Shown here: positions 21,501 through 33,673 of the stretch, one piece after another
Layout: every line of letters begins with the position of its first letter
How positions within the stretch are numbered: position 1 is the first letter of the stretch
Source of the DNA: Acorus gramineus
Taxonomy: Eukaryota; Streptophyta; Magnoliopsida; Acorales; Acoraceae
Length of the DNA stretch: 64,000 nt
Assembly: GCA_030737835.1 (NCBI GenBank)
Contig: CM060850.1
Coordinates: 25,534,296 to 25,598,295 of the forward strand
Reading direction: 5' to 3'
Notes under the pieces: model-generated
Database searches by the model: none
What the model saw: the letters and a program-made list of their open reading frames with translations, nothing else
Told to the model about the DNA's origin: nothing
Program-made: the position numbers and the translations under genes

Positions 21501-24500
21501 CTTTAATTGTTTAGATGGCAAGTGCGAGTTGGTAAGCAGTCATGGTTGTCTTTCATATTGTAGGTATGTTATTAGGGCAAAGGCTGGGAAGAGACAATCA
21601 GCCAAAGATGGGACTGGAAAAGCTGCAAAATCTGCTGGATCATCGCTTCGTCGTTACAATGAAATTGCACTAAAGAAGGTACAAGATCTTTGTTCGAATT
21701 GTACTACTATTGACTTATGGAATATACCATTGATGTTACATTAGATCCTTCTGATCTGCATTTGACTATTTCTTTTATTGTGCCATAAAGTTGATAGTAT
21801 TTTATTCAATTTTATAAGACACCACATTTTTCATATTTTATAGTTTTGGATGATTTTTGGGCTTGCCCCCCACTTTCATGGAGGGGGGAGGACCTACCAT
21901 GTGGTGGGTTTGGCCCAAAAGCTCACACACGTGTGCACCCCACCCTGCCCGGCTTGGATCAGACCTACGGGATTTTTTTGTTCTTTCGAAAGTTTGTTTT
22001 GGATGATTTTCAATTATATAACATTGCTGACTATCTTCATTTATATTATCTTTTTCTATTCAAATCTCTCACTAGAGTCCATAATTTTTTTGTTGTAGGA
22101 AGTTCAAGAACTACTTCTTACTTGGAAACCATATTTTGATTCTTCTTCATGCATTTTTGTTCATGCTCCTTCAAGTAATCGTCAGTTGTTGTTTGATGGG
22201 GATAAGCTGCATTGCAATTGTCCAGACTCTGTAATTCGACATGTTCCATTGACTGTACGCAGGCCTACCTTAAAGGAAGTTAAACGAATATATCACCAGT
22301 TGACCAATGTAACCAATGAGGAGGATGAAAAGGTATGTGAATCAAATGTAGAGACAGATTTGGTGTCGTCTGGAGATATACCAGATATAAAAAATCTGGA
22401 AATTATTGAAGATCAATCGAGAAACAGCCCGAAAATCAAGGAGGACACACTAGTCTTACTGAATGATTCCACGCCTCTACATATCCAAAATCTGGAAGCT
22501 ATTGAAGAGCAATCGAGGAACCAACCTGAAATCAAGGACTCAGTCTTAGAAGATTCTAATTTGTTAATCGCGAAGCCAAACAAGAAACAAGACACAGGCA
22601 CACCAGTCTTACTGAATGATTTGATGCCTCTACATGAAGCGGCAAAATCAGGAAATGCTCAATGGACTTTGGAGCTTCTTGAACACGGGTCAGATCCTTG
22701 CATTAAAGATGTAAGAGGACGGACACCATACATGTTGGCAACAGACAAAGAAGTCAGGAATACCTTTAGGCGATTCATGGCCCTAAACCTTGATAAATGG
22801 GATTGGCATGCTGCTCAGGTTCCCAGTCCACTGACAAAGGAGATGGAGGAAGCTCAGGCTGCTAAACAGGTCAGTTCAATTTCCTTTTAGTATACTGATC
22901 CATCCCTATATTCAAAACGTGGTTATGCTGTTCATTTTATTTTATTTTACTTTGCAATTGTCAAGTGACACTTCTTCTTAATTTCTTGATTTTCCTTTTG
23001 TATATTTTCATATGCTGCAAACTTTCTGGATGCAAGAGGGTTACTCTTTACTCATAAAACTCAAATAAACTTCAGCCATCACGTTGCACCCATGTAGTCA
23101 TTATCTTACAACAATTACTTACAGCATCATATAGGAAGAACTTGTATCCTATAGACAATTATGTTGGAGGATCATTTTTTAATGAAAGAATTCATTGAAC
23201 AGAACTGTAGGCTTGATAATGTAAAACATGAGTTCCATTTTTTCATTTGTTACCTGGATGAACTAAACAAAATCTTGTGGGTGTGCAGGCAGAGAAAGAT
23301 GCAAAGAGAAAAGCCAAATTAAAAGAGTTGAAGAAACTACGGAAAGAAAAGGAGAAGGCTCAGGTGCATATGCCTATTGTATATTATACTTCAATTAATT
23401 TCTGCAATTATGTGTTCGACCATCCATCCTAATTTTTACTGCACAGCCTGATAATTAATCCATACCTTTGTATTTTCTTGCTTGTGGGGGTTACTGACAA
23501 GGACGATTCAACAAGTTGACTATGGACTAACCGTGGTCTGGAATAACAGTTATCATACCTTTTTTCCTTCACATGTTTTCTTGTAAATCTGTTTTTCTTC
23601 TTCTTCTTTTTCTTCTTCTTCTTCTCTTGTATGCTTTTTATGATTTTACCAACACAGGAGAGTGTTTGAAAATTTCAAGCTGGTCGGCTGCATAGCCCTC
23701 AAATAAAAGGGTTTCTGTCTCTGTATATAGCAAAGTGCTTGGATTTTTAAAAAGGAGTCCAGGGTTGTCGAGTTTGCTGGCTGAATATCCCTCAAATTAA
23801 AGGGTCTCTGTCTCTCTGCACATAGCAATGTGTTTTGTGATATACTAATAAGCGTTTAAGTAGGTTGAATTGACATATAAAGAGCTGACTCTTTCCCTGC
23901 AGATTGCATCCATTATAGAAGAAATGTTTTCAGCAAGTATTATTGGAGTTCAGAATTCAATCCCATCAATGGACTATTTTTTGTAGGATAAATTAATTAG
24001 CATGATTTCCATTTTTTTCCTTTCTATAAAATTCCAGATTTGGACAAGCTTTTAATATCTGGATCTTATATATGGTCACAACCTCACATCCACAGATTTC
24101 ATGGTCATCTCATCACAGGATGGCTTTGTATGCAGGATGCTAATCATACATTGAAAATTTTGTTGCATCGATTCATTCTAGTTTTCCTATTATTAGAAGC
24201 ATCTTTGTGTTTTCCTCCTCATATCGAATTGAAACTGCAGGCTCAAGCAGCCATGGCTCAAATTGCTTCCAAAGCTCCACAAAATCAATCAACCACATCA
24301 ATGGTATCACATAAAGAGAAACCACGATCTAGTGCACTCTCGTCCGAGGTCAGAATTGAATAGTTATAAAAATTTCAATGTTCTTTTCCTCTCCAACATT
24401 GAAATAACCGAGCTTTCATCTTCATTCACCAGGAGGAACTTAAGAGGAGACTGGCTGAAGAGAGAGAATTAAGAGCAGCTGCAGCTGAAAGAAGATTAGC

Positions 24501-24702
24501 AGCTCTCAACACACAAGCGGCAGCCTCTGCCACAACTCCCTCTCCCAGCAGTTCAGCTCCCAAACCAACCAGACAAAGTGACAACTGTTGTGCGTGTTGT
24601 AATGAATCCTTGGCTGGGAAGGTCCCTTTCCACAGGTACCATTACAAGTACTGCAGCAGCTCATGCATGCATGTTCACAGAGAGATGCTGGAGGATGGAT
24701 AA
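18523..24702 (+). CDS. VMS1: VMS1/ANKZF1-type peptidyl-tRNA hydrolase
   Basis: Exons 18523-18843, 18939-19390, 21564-21678 (or from 21417), 22099-22869, 23289-23363, 24241-24348 and 24433-24702; all phases agree, giving 703 aa. VMS1/ANKZF1 acts in ribosome-associated quality control: it releases stalled nascent chains from tRNA on 60S subunits and binds CDC48/p97. Seen: a C2H2 finger (C82, C85, H98, H104), a VLRF1 release-factor domain (about 190-340) with the catalytic GxxQ as GKRQ (Q269 in exon 3), an ankyrin repeat ([12 protein letters not shown], then [18 protein letters not shown]), a Lys/Glu-rich coiled coil, a VIM-like CDC48-binding helix ([15 protein letters not shown]) and a C-terminal CCACC...YCSSSC zinc motif. 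The start is the first ATG after a GTG; no earlier in-frame Met was used. Odd: a 147-bp tandem duplication covers the exon 3 acceptor and catalytic part. Intron 2 is about 2 kb. Confidence 0.92.
21341..21637 (+). repeat. 147-bp tandem duplication over VMS1 exon 3
   Basis: Copy 1 (from 21341) and copy 2 (from 21488) differ at one seen base (21351 A versus 21498 T). Each unit holds CTGCAGATCT, a GTTGGTAAGCAG donor-like site, the TTGTAG acceptor and the first ~74 bp of exon 3, including the GKRQ catalytic motif. The period is 49 codons and contains no stop in frame. Using acceptor 21417 would therefore add 49 residues; using 21564 gives the normal protein. Confidence 0.92.
22389..22640 (+). repeat. 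Internal coding repeat in VMS1 exon 4
   Basis: [16 protein letters not shown] is repeated as [16 protein letters not shown], and [10 protein letters not shown] is repeated as [10 protein letters not shown], the latter leading into the ankyrin repeat. The order is A-B-A-spacer-B, so an ancestral A-B block was tandemly duplicated and then diverged. It lies in a flexible acidic linker and keeps the frame. Confidence 0.75.
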
Positions 24703-25304
24703 ACCAACAATAGATCTGATTGTCCATTTTGACAAATTTAAAGTATGATCTACCCATCATATCTAATGATACGTCGTGTAATACAAAGAGGGGGAAATTT
24801 TTTGATTGGATGAGGAAGCTTGGGACCTTTAAAGGCATGTGATCGTTGCCTGGAAAACTGGTAGGGGCAAGGATTTAACCTTCATTTCAATCTGAATGGG
24901 AGATTTGCACATGATGCAATATGTCAAAGTCCTCACATTCTTTTCTCCCACAACATAAAAAACAATCCTCCCTTTTGAAAAACAATCCATCAACTAGTCT
25001 GTGTAGTCCCCATTTGGGGATCACTTTAATGTTAGCATGGTATTTCTATCAGAACAAAATGTTCCTTTCATATATTGATGTAATTTGGAGCACTTATTTA
25101 ATGTAAAATAGTGTACTTTACGAATCAATTTATTTTGGATCTTCAAGCTTAGTTCAAGGTCCATTTGAAGTACTGTTTTTTTCTCGGAAAGATCAGAAAG
25201 TACGATTGAAAAGTCACTGAAGTCGAGGGCGGTGAAAAGAAGATGCGGGCATGTGACTGTTTATTTGGCCTTGTTCTTGAATGGTGATTTGTTAACTTAC
25301 CTAA
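24703..25304. other. VMS1 3' flank, no further gene
   Basis: Unique-looking AT-moderate sequence that should include the VMS1 3' UTR. AATAAA-like signals are not distinct. Short frames here have no recognisable domain. Confidence 0.35.
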
Positions 25305-25522
25305 GGCTCCATTTGGTAAGACGTCCGGGACGCTGCGTCTGTGGAAGCATAGGTGCGTTAGAGAATCTATGTTTTGAGGTGTTGGAAAAGCGAGCAACAA
25401 ATATATACTAATCGCACAAACTTAGTGCAAACGCAGAAGCTGTAAATTATGTTTGTTTGAGTGTCTGTGTCCGTGAGCGTCCGCCACCACCAACGCGGGT
25501 GGGACACTGATCCAAACGGTGT
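25305..25522. repeat. Tourist-like MITE, ~210-bp family, member 2
   Basis: TAA precedes GGCTCCATTTGG, and the right end is CCAAACGGTGT followed by TTAAG. The interior GACGCTGCGTCTGTGGAAG and CGAGCAACAAATATATACTAA blocks match those in 272-481 and 46108-46313. No ORF of its own. Confidence 0.55.
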
Positions 25523-25591
25523 TTAAGTTTTAAAGAGCATATGTTAACACAAGTTTAAAAAATGAGTTTTAATGCACTCACCCACCCCACT

Positions 25592-26137
25592 TGGGCCTGT
25601 CAATCGGACGGATACAGATCGGATAAACCCGTATCCATATCTGAATTGAATATCCAAAAAAATATCCGTATCCGATATTAGATGGATATTTCAAAACATA
25701 TATCTGTATCCAATCCGAAAATCAGGATACGAATTCGGATAATATCCAAAATATCTGAACCAGATTAAAATATAAAATCTTAAGTTCTAACATGGTTAAA
25801 TAGGTATCCACCAAAGACATAAAAACACAAATCCTAATATAGTTAAACAAGTATCCAACATGGTTAAATAGGTTTGTGTTTTGCCCTAGATCATGAGCCA
25901 TTTGATTTTTATCTAAGGGTTGAAACTAATTCTAACGTATATAAATAAAATAATAATTCGGATACAAATATTATTTGGATTGGATATAGGCTATATTCGA
26001 TCCGATTTGAAAATTTTCGAATACGGATAATTTGGTTCGGATACGGATACGGATTTTCGGATATCAGATATTTTCTGCATTTTCGGATACGGATTCGGAT
26101 CGGGTACAGATATTTTTTTGGATAATTGACAAGCTTA
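25592..26137. mobile_element. 546-bp fold-back MITE rich in GGATAC motifs
   Basis: ACCCCACT flanks the element on both sides (25584-25591 and 26138-26145), an 8-bp target duplication. The ends TGGGCCTGTCAATCGG and AATTGACAAGCTTA form imperfect inverted termini. Both arms carry repeated (C)GGATAC(A/G)GAT / ATCCGTATCC motifs, so it can form a long hairpin. The middle contains two ATGGTTAAATAGGT(A/T)T units. The 8-bp duplication suggests hAT, but the sub-terminal repeats also resemble Mutator MITEs. Confidence 0.7.
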
Positions 26138-26409
26138 ACCCCACTATCAGCCCCATTTTTAATTCTCTACCCCCTCGGGAAATAACATAGAGTTATTCGG
26201 TCTGATAGCATAAAAAAAAATATTTTGTTGTTTATTTTATAATTTTCATTAAAAAACCTGAAAATAACATTTTTATTGTTTGGTTCTAACTTTGAATAAG
26301 ATGAAGATAAGTGGTAATAAGATATGGATAAGAGTTCATGACTTAAAAGTGACCTTCAAGCTGAAATTTTTAAGGTACATGATAGCGTTGACTGTGAGTT
26401 TCTTCTGAA

Positions 26410-26690
26410 AGTCATGCTTAAGAGTGTATTTGTGTATAATTTTAAAAGAAAAATGAAAAAAAATGAAAGAATTTTGGTCAAAAGGAAAGTAATGGAAAAG
26501 AAATCATTCTTCTTTTGACCAGTTTATATGTTGTTTGTGCTTGTAATGGAAAGTGATGGAAAATCAAAACTGTTGTTTGTGCTTATAATGGAAAATGACA
26601 AAAAATAAAAACCGTTGTTTGTGCTTGGAATGAAATATGACATAAAATAAAAATGCATTGTTTGTGTTTTAAAGAAAGAGATACAAAATG
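26410..26690. repeat. Dispersed repeat, family G, copy 1
   Basis: A GTTTGTGCTT(G/A)TAATGGAAA(G/A)TGA(C/T) unit is present three times with about 50-bp spacing (26535-26640). The whole block recurs in inverted orientation at 48318-48570. AT-rich and non-coding. 26140-26410 and 26700-27790 around it are AT-rich gene-less DNA with no other identified feature. Confidence 0.55.
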
Positions 26691-27799
26691 ACAAAAAAAA
26701 AATATTTTGGTAGTTAATTTAAATAAAATATAAAAGCAACTTAAAACTATTTGTACAATATTATGAATCTATTTGTACCAAATGAAAAAAATTAATTGAT
26801 ATATATCCTCCACTCAAGAAGGTATACTGTCCGTGTGGACGACGTGTAACATCAATATTTTATAAATATAATGTATGATTTTAGTTAACATATCCCCCTA
26901 TTGAAATGGTATCGTATCTTTAACAAATAAACTCCGACGAAAATCAAAACCATACAATCAATTAATCAAAGATATCAACCTACTTATCAATGAAAATACT
27001 TTGTTTAATCCATGACCAACTCTTTCTTCTATTAATCCACCCCTTTAAATAAATAAAAAATAACTACGCTGATGACAAAATGCAACCCAAAGTATCAAAT
27101 CCACATATATAACTGTTCATCTATTCTCCTGTTCATATATCTTCCCCGATTATTTTATTTTATTTAATACTATTCTTTCAGTTCATTAGATCAATAACCC
27201 CAAAGAAACGCACGTACCATCGTCAGATCGTCCAACTAACCATAAAAATCAATTTTGAAAAAAAAAAAAAACCAAAACAAATCACAAATCTATTTTTAAG
27301 ATTTAAATTTATTAGATTTATTAAGTAAAAAATCTAAATCTATTCAAAAAATAAAAAAATAAACCACAAAAATAGATAAAGATCTCAATCTAGATAGGTT
27401 AAACAAAAACAATATCCATAAAAAATAGATTTATTCAACAAATAAAAAAATATAGATCCATTCAATAAATCAAATAAGATTGAATAGATTAAAATAAATA
27501 ATTTATTTGAATTGTTAAAATAATTAAGTTTATTAGTGTGTAGAGAAAATCACATATTCTTTTATTTTTCTTAACTTTTCCTCATTTTTCCTATTCTAGG
27601 GTGAGGAAATTTTTTTTTCCACAATCATAATAAGACAAAATAATAAAGGAAAAATGAGAAAAAACTTTTTCGTTATGTTTGTTTAGCACAAATGGTAGGT
27701 TTTTAAGTGGTTTATTTTCCCTCAAATTTCCTGTGGCGCGCAAACACACCCTTAACCACAGTTTCCAGCCAAGATGGATTCGGATGATGAACAAATGCA

Positions 27800-28140
27800 T
27801 CAATTCTAGTTGGGCATTATTGGTGATGATCAATGGCTCCATCTCCGGATCTTTTCCAGTTAATCGGGGCCGGGGTTGCAGCAAGAGACCCCCTATCCCC
27901 TACCCTATTTGTTCTAGTTGCAAACAACTTTTACAGATTATGTGTGAAGGCAGAGGAAGATGGATGTATAATTGGGTTGGCATGCTCGCAATCAGGGACC
28001 CACTCATCTAGCGTATCAGAAGAAGCTAGTCGGGGTGGGAAAGGAAAACTCCTCAGTTGGAGTGGTAGGTTAATATTATTGTTAGTAGAATGTACAAATC
28101 TTCCACTGTTTTACCTATCCGTAATCTGGGCACCGCATCA
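27800..28140 (+). pseudogene. LINE reverse transcriptase fragment
   Basis: Frame pieces on plus read VMINGSISGSFPVNRG, then (next frame) DPLSPTLFVLVANNFYRLC and KAEEDGCIIGL, then GGKGKLLSWSGRLILL. These correspond to the L1-type RT region NG...F....GLRQGDPLSP.LF and the downstream GK.LS..GRL..LV segment. At least one frameshift is present, and the piece ends abruptly at the Copia gag relic. Non-functional remnant. Confidence 0.7.
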
Positions 28141-29220
28141 ATAGGAAGCATTCTCAATGTTTTTTGGATGTTTATTGAGTAAACATTTTCCTTTATTCTG
28201 GTTTTGTTTATTCCACTTCTTGTGGTTTAAAATGTCACTGTTTCTATGAACATTGTGATTCATATTGTTATACCATACCATGACCTCGTCCTTGACTACG
28301 ACCATGTCCACGATTAGATATTGAAGACGCATTTTCTTTGAGTAATGATGCATTTGCATTAGGTAATGATGTAAAACCAATGGGTTGGAATGCATGGTTT
28401 TTCAATAAAAACTCATTCTTCTACTCCACAAGAAGAAGACATGAGACGAGTGCTGATATTTATCAAATCATTGTTTTCGATACTATTACTATTACATGAG
28501 TAGGGGTGGTAAACGAGTTGAACGAGCCGAGTTTTGATATGTTCAAGCTCGGCTTGTTTATAAACAAGTTGAGCCGAGCCGAGCTCACAAGCCTCAACGA
28601 GCCTAGCATTTTTTTTCATTTTAGGGTTTTTAGGGGTTGAAAACAAAATTTTAACATAAATGAGTCAAGTTCATGAGCCTAAACGAGCATAACTTTGTAT
28701 TGATTTAATGTTCTGATTTTATAAAAGAGTTGAGTCAAGTTTCAACTAAGTTTTTTTATAACACAAATGAGTCGAGTCTGAACACAAAATGAAGCTCGAT
28801 CCAGGTCCCAAACCGATCGAGCTTTAAAAATTATTCAAGCTCGCTCATTTGTTTAATTGAACGAGCCTGAACGAGCTCAAACCGAGCCGAACCCGAGCTG
28901 AGCCCGAGCGGCTTGGTTCGTTTACCAGCCCTATACATGAGCATGTTCAAGGCATGGAAAATCGAGTATGCTTTTTAACATATCCTCCTTTGTCACTTTC
29001 TGTCAACATAGTTTCAATTGTTAGCAATAAATTTAAAATCTTACAATCGTAAGTGCATTCAATCATGGTGAGCTTTGAAAAGAATTATAGTCTTCCAGTA
29101 ATCATATCGATCTTTCAAACTTTCCCTAAGCGTCAGTGACATACTTTCTGGATTCTCATGAATGTGGTGTAAATGAAAAATCATTATTTTTGTTCAGATC
29201 TGCAGATACTATTGATTGCC
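28138..29220 (-). pseudogene. Copia gag relic, interrupted by a hAT MITE
   Basis: Read on minus from about 29215 in several frames: AMIF-like MIFHLHHIHENPE, then SLKDRYDYWKTIILFKAHH, then MHLRL.DFKF. After the MITE (28501-28933) it continues as LLKNHAFQPIGFTSLP, NRGHGRSQGRGHGMV and NHKKWNKQNQNKGKCLLNK. This is the order of a Copia gag (UBN2-type) with its GRG-rich C-terminus. It stops just before the zinc knuckle, where the LINE piece begins. Many stops and frameshifts are present. The wording fits the same plant Copia group as the pol at 10137-16059, which lacks gag. Confidence 0.72.
28501..28933. mobile_element. hAT-type MITE (433 bp) with perfect 8-bp TSD
   Basis: TACATGAG flanks both sides (28493-28500 and 28934-28941). 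The termini TAGGGGTGGTAAACGAG and CGTTTACCAGCCCTA are inverted repeats. The arms contain many GAGCCGA / GAGCTCG / AACGAGCC motifs that can pair. The 8-bp target and TAGGG end place it in hAT. It inserted in the gag relic, so it is younger than that relic. Confidence 0.85.
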
Positions 29221-30793
29221 TTTCTTATTGTACTTTCAAGATTCATATATAACATCAATATGGATTTCATTATCAAGTATCCATAAAAAAAAAATACTCA
29301 AAATATCTCTATGTTTTTTTACATCAAAAATTTGTTCTTAAACATGCGTGCTAATTACACGCTACGATTGACCTACATACAAACTTACAAAGACATGTAT
29401 CTCGTTGTGTGTGCCTGCATATTTTTGTTCAGTGATATAAATATTTTATTAGACATACATGAGCCGCGACTGAATGCAAAAGGGACGTTAGATAATAACA
29501 CGTAACGTAACGCCAATAAATTAGATTGCAAAAAGTGCACCTTCCACTTGGTGCCAAATGCGGGTTGCACTAATAATATGTCCTCCTCCCGTTGTCTGCT
29601 CACGTGAAGTGGCAGAGGTCACAAAACAATAAGACCCTCACTCGACGACAAACACTCACACATATGTTATCGAACCTTCACCTCAGCTTTATACATAAAA
29701 AAAAAAAAAAAAATTTACATGTCAACTATTGGTCCCCTTTTTAAAAATATAATTGTATGACATGCTATATGTCCCACATAATTTACTAGCCAGCATTTTT
29801 AAATTTACTTTTTCCATAGATATACGTGTTAATAATGATCACATAGTTAGCAGTAGCAAAAAAAAAAAAAAAAGCAATAGTCACGGATCCTATGATGGGT
29901 TCAATCAATCCATCTCTAATGCTCCCAAATATTTAAAGGTGGTATGGGCCCCCCTCCCTCCAAGACTTGTTGGACAAAGGCGGGGAAGAATGTTGGTGGG
30001 ACACGTGGCATTAGCCTCCAGTTCTTCTTTTGCAATGATACCTCTCTCTTTTCATATTATGCTTTTTATTTCTGAAGATTTTGTGTTGGGACTTGAAACT
30101 GGACACTTGCGTTTTTAGATATCCGTCCTCCTCTTTTATCATAATAATATATAGATTTTTTTTTTTTATCAGAATCAAAGGAACCATCTAATCATTATCA
30201 CGACATCGTGAAAAAAAAAGTCATTAAAGATAATCGTTAGAACTGTACGGGTAGATATTATGTTTTGTTGTTTAGTGTTAACCGTGCAGAGTTGGTTAAT
30301 CGTTTTTTTTTGTGTAAAACCAAATCCTTGTTAAGAACAAACTGTTCCGCAGGAACACCTTACCGCACCACAACCGGACTCCGTGAAGGGCTGAGGCCTG
30401 AGCCTGAGCCAACCCAGCTTTTGAAGCGATAAAAAAAAACATTTAAACCTTTTGAAATACAAACTTTAAAGACATTATACGTACAAAAAAAAAAATTAAA
30501 AAAGAAAAGAAAAAAATTCAAATAATCTCATGTAAACTGTTTGAAATTTGCGTAACTCCATGAATTTTTCTAAAGTTCATATAATCTCCTAAATTAAATT
30601 TTTATTATTTTCTCTTTCATATTTTATCTTATTATGAAAAGTGAAAAAATATTTTTTATTTATCTTTTCTCATAGACGAGACTTTGAAGAAAAGTGATTA
30701 ATAAATTTTTCCACCACATGCACATTCACTATTAAAGTTGATAAAAAAAAAAATATTATGCTTTCCATCATTTTTTTTTTGAGAAATTAATTA
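29220..30793. other. Gene-less AT-rich stretch
   Basis: Contains several A or T homopolymers (29700-29713, 29860-29873) and a partial copy of fold-back family F near 30520-30640. A short segment at 29930-30115 is less AT-rich but has no recognisable domain. Confidence 0.4.
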
Positions 30794-30979
30794 GGGGTCC
30801 CTGACTCTATATCCATAATAACAATAAGTCCCTACAATATTTTACCTTAATCATAAGTCCCTAGTCCCAAAACCTATTATCTTTAGGTCTCTCCGACTAA
30901 CAGCTCCTCAAACGTCTGTTAACAATACCTATTCTACCCTCCCAATTAAATCGACCCAGAGACCCTCGTCTCTATCCTT

Positions 30980-31175
30980 CTCTCCCCCAAAAAAAACCCT
31001 AGCCACTTCTCCTCGTTGACCGTCGCTTCTCCTCCTTGTCGACCGCCGCTTCTCCTCGTCGACCGCTTCTCCATTGACGTCGCTACTCCTCGTCGACCGC
31101 TTCTCCTCATCAACCACTTCTCCGCCGCTTCTCCTCGTCAACCGCTTCTCCTTCTCGATTGCTTCTCCCCTACTC
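30980..31175 (+). repeat. Degenerate CTTCTCCTCGTCGACCGC tandem repeat
   Basis: Eight or so units of the form GACCGC(C/T)TTCTCCTCGTC of 15-21 bp lie directly inside the left MULE terminus. The preceding AAAAAAAACCCTAGCCACTTC resembles a plant gene leader. It could be a captured 5' gene segment, but no coding function can be assigned. Confidence 0.6.
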
Positions 31176-33039
31176 ACGGTGAAGGCTGCTACTAGTCCCT
31201 CCCAAGGCGGCGCACCTTCTCCTCTGCGGTAAGGGCTGCCGCCTCTCCTGCTCACGGACAATATTTTTGTGGATGCTTATTTTTATGAGGTTTATTTTTG
31301 TGGATGTGAGATCTGTTTTTTGTGTTGAATTTTGATTTTTTTTTTTTTTTTTTGAAGGTGGGTGTTGGATTATGGGATGATCTTCGCGTTGTTCTAAAAG
31401 GGATTCAAGATCTGATTTAAGGAAACCAGTTAAACTAGTATGTGCCTAACATTTTTCAATATATGATTCACTATTACATTATTATTTTATATGTTATTCA
31501 CTTGGGATTCCTTTTACAGAGTTGGTGTTGTAGTTTTGATATTTTTATGAGGTTTATTTATTATTAAAAAACTTATGGTGGATTTGGTTATGGATACTGT
31601 GTAAACATTTGGGTTGTTTGATAGTGATCTTTGCAAAATTAAGCCTTGAATGGGCATTTAATTCCTCTGTTTTGAAAATATAATGCAAACATCATGGAAG
31701 GTGTATATGAAAACATTCAAAATAAGTAGTTTTATTTGATCAATAAAACCTGGTTTATTCATCATCGTTCCTATAAAGAGGTCAATTTTTCAAGCTCAGT
31801 CGAAATATCTTCGAAATATGTTCAGTACATATGTTGTAGACAATTTGGGGAATAGATTTTGTCTTGATTGATTGCGTTGTTGTACTGTTCATAAATGTTC
31901 AAAAGTTTTATTATTCTTTCATATGTGAATCTAAAATTCTATCTAAACAAATGCCTGTTTCATATCATAATACACCATGCTTTTTTTTAAAAAAATCCTA
32001 AAGTGGACACATTACAACACACATTTACACATTTTGAATTCCCTTCCCCAAAAGAGAATACTAGTGTAAAAGCTCATGCACTAGAAACCAAGACTTCAGT
32101 GATAAACCATACAAATTAAGGAAAGTTGAAGATAATTAAATAAATTGTTGAATATAACTCTAAATTTAATTAACCTAAAATGATACGGGAATCCCGGTTC
32201 TTTAATTAACCTAAAGCATACGCAGTGGCTCATACTAAATTTAATTGGTATAAGCCACTACGTATGTTATGTTTATCTAATTTTTCTTCTTCTTGTACAC
32301 CGTTATTCTCTTCTTATACATTTTTATGCTTCTTCGATACACTGTTATGCTTTATATGTACACTGGTAAATCATTATTCTAATTATGTAGTATGAGGGAC
32401 TGTCCACCACTGTTTCTAACATTTTTTTTTCACGTTGTCAGGTTGAAATACGGCGAGCACCTCATAAAAGGAACGAACATGGATTTTGAACAAAAAGACA
32501 TTCCAAGGTTCCAAGGGGAGTATGCAATCAAAGTCATTCAAAAAGCTAAAGAGAGTGAGAATCGGATAAAGAAAATACAAGAAGGCAGTGAAACATATAA
32601 AAAGCAAATGTGTTTGTAATATAATTTGGTGGTGGTGTAATGTGTTGTACTGTTTTACATCGGTGGTGGTGAAGTTTAATATGGTGCTGATGTTTTATAT
32701 ATTTTGAACAATATATTTTGAACAGTTTTTATCAGAAAATGTTTTAAATGCATGTTATGTACACTGTTATTCAATATGTGCACACTGTTGTGGATGCTAC
32801 AGGTTTTCTATGTTATAATATGTACACTTCTATGCAGTATGTGTACCATGTTGTGGATGTTACAGGTTTGGTATTTGACATTGTGTACACTGTTATGTAG
32901 CATATGTACACTATTATAGATGTTACATGTTCTGACTGTTATTGTTATAAATGTTACAGAATATGTCTGTTACATTGTGTACATTGTTATGTAGCATGTG
33001 TACACTGTTATAGATGTTATAGATTCTGTCTATTACATT

Positions 33040-33137
33040 GTGTACACTGCTATGTAGCATGTGTACACTGCTATGTAGCATATGTACACTGCTATGCAAC
33101 ATATGTACACTGTTATGCAACATATGTACACTGTTAT
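33040..33137 (+). repeat. 21-bp minisatellite (TGTACACTG.TATG.A.CATA)
   Basis: At least four near-exact units of TGTACACTG(C/T)TATG(T/C)A(G/A)CATA lie head to tail. Looser copies extend from about 32755 and single TGTACACT(A/G)(T/A)T units occur to about 34110. The array is inside the MULE and non-coding. Confidence 0.75.
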
Positions 33138-33283
33138 AAATATTAATAGATATTACAGGTTCAACCATGTACACTGATAATGCGCTACAAAAAATAAGCA
33201 AACGTATAGATTCAAACATACATGAATATATCATTCATGTTATACATCATTAAGTTCTCAAATATTTGATTGTGAAAGATACA

Positions 33284-33673
33284 TCATTCTTCAACGGCCA
33301 CTGGATTCCTGCATGTCTTCTTGTTGTGTCCAAATCCTTTACACCTCGAACATCGATTGTGAGTTATTGCATCTGGATCTTCCTGTGACTCTATTCTGTT
33401 TTTCTTCTTCCTCCCTGGCCTGATCTTCGTGAACGGAGGTTTGATCAATATGTTTCTTTCCTTCTCCTCAGCCGGTCTTTAAACGCCCACCACAGGTAGG
33501 ATTGCACCTGCATATGCTTGGCGGAAAGTTTTCCCTGAAATTTCGTACTTCAGAATAACTTTGACCGCATCGAACCCCCATCTTTCCACTAATTCATTAA
33601 CAATGTAAGCATACGTTGTTGTTCTCTATATGCTAACTACCTCGGCATCATCCATATATGTACAAGCTGCCAT
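33284..33673 (-). pseudogene. MULE transposase C-terminal relic with CCHC zinc knuckle
   Basis: On minus: KTFRQAYAGAILPVVGV, an in-frame TAA (33479-33481), RPAEEKERNILIKPP, KIRPGRKKKNR and NRCSRCKGFGHNKKTCRNP, ending at TGA 33284-33286. The pattern 'Y.....I.P' followed by PGRPKK-type basic residues and C-x2-C-x4-H-x4-C is the standard C-terminus of plant MULE transposases. An internal stop and a second stop upstream make it non-functional. The catalytic core is absent. Confidence 0.72.

Noticed and set aside
32392..32619. 75-codon ORF with acceptor-like start in the MULE
   Set aside because: Lys/Glu-rich, no recognised family; kept only as a candidate captured segment within the MULE finding.
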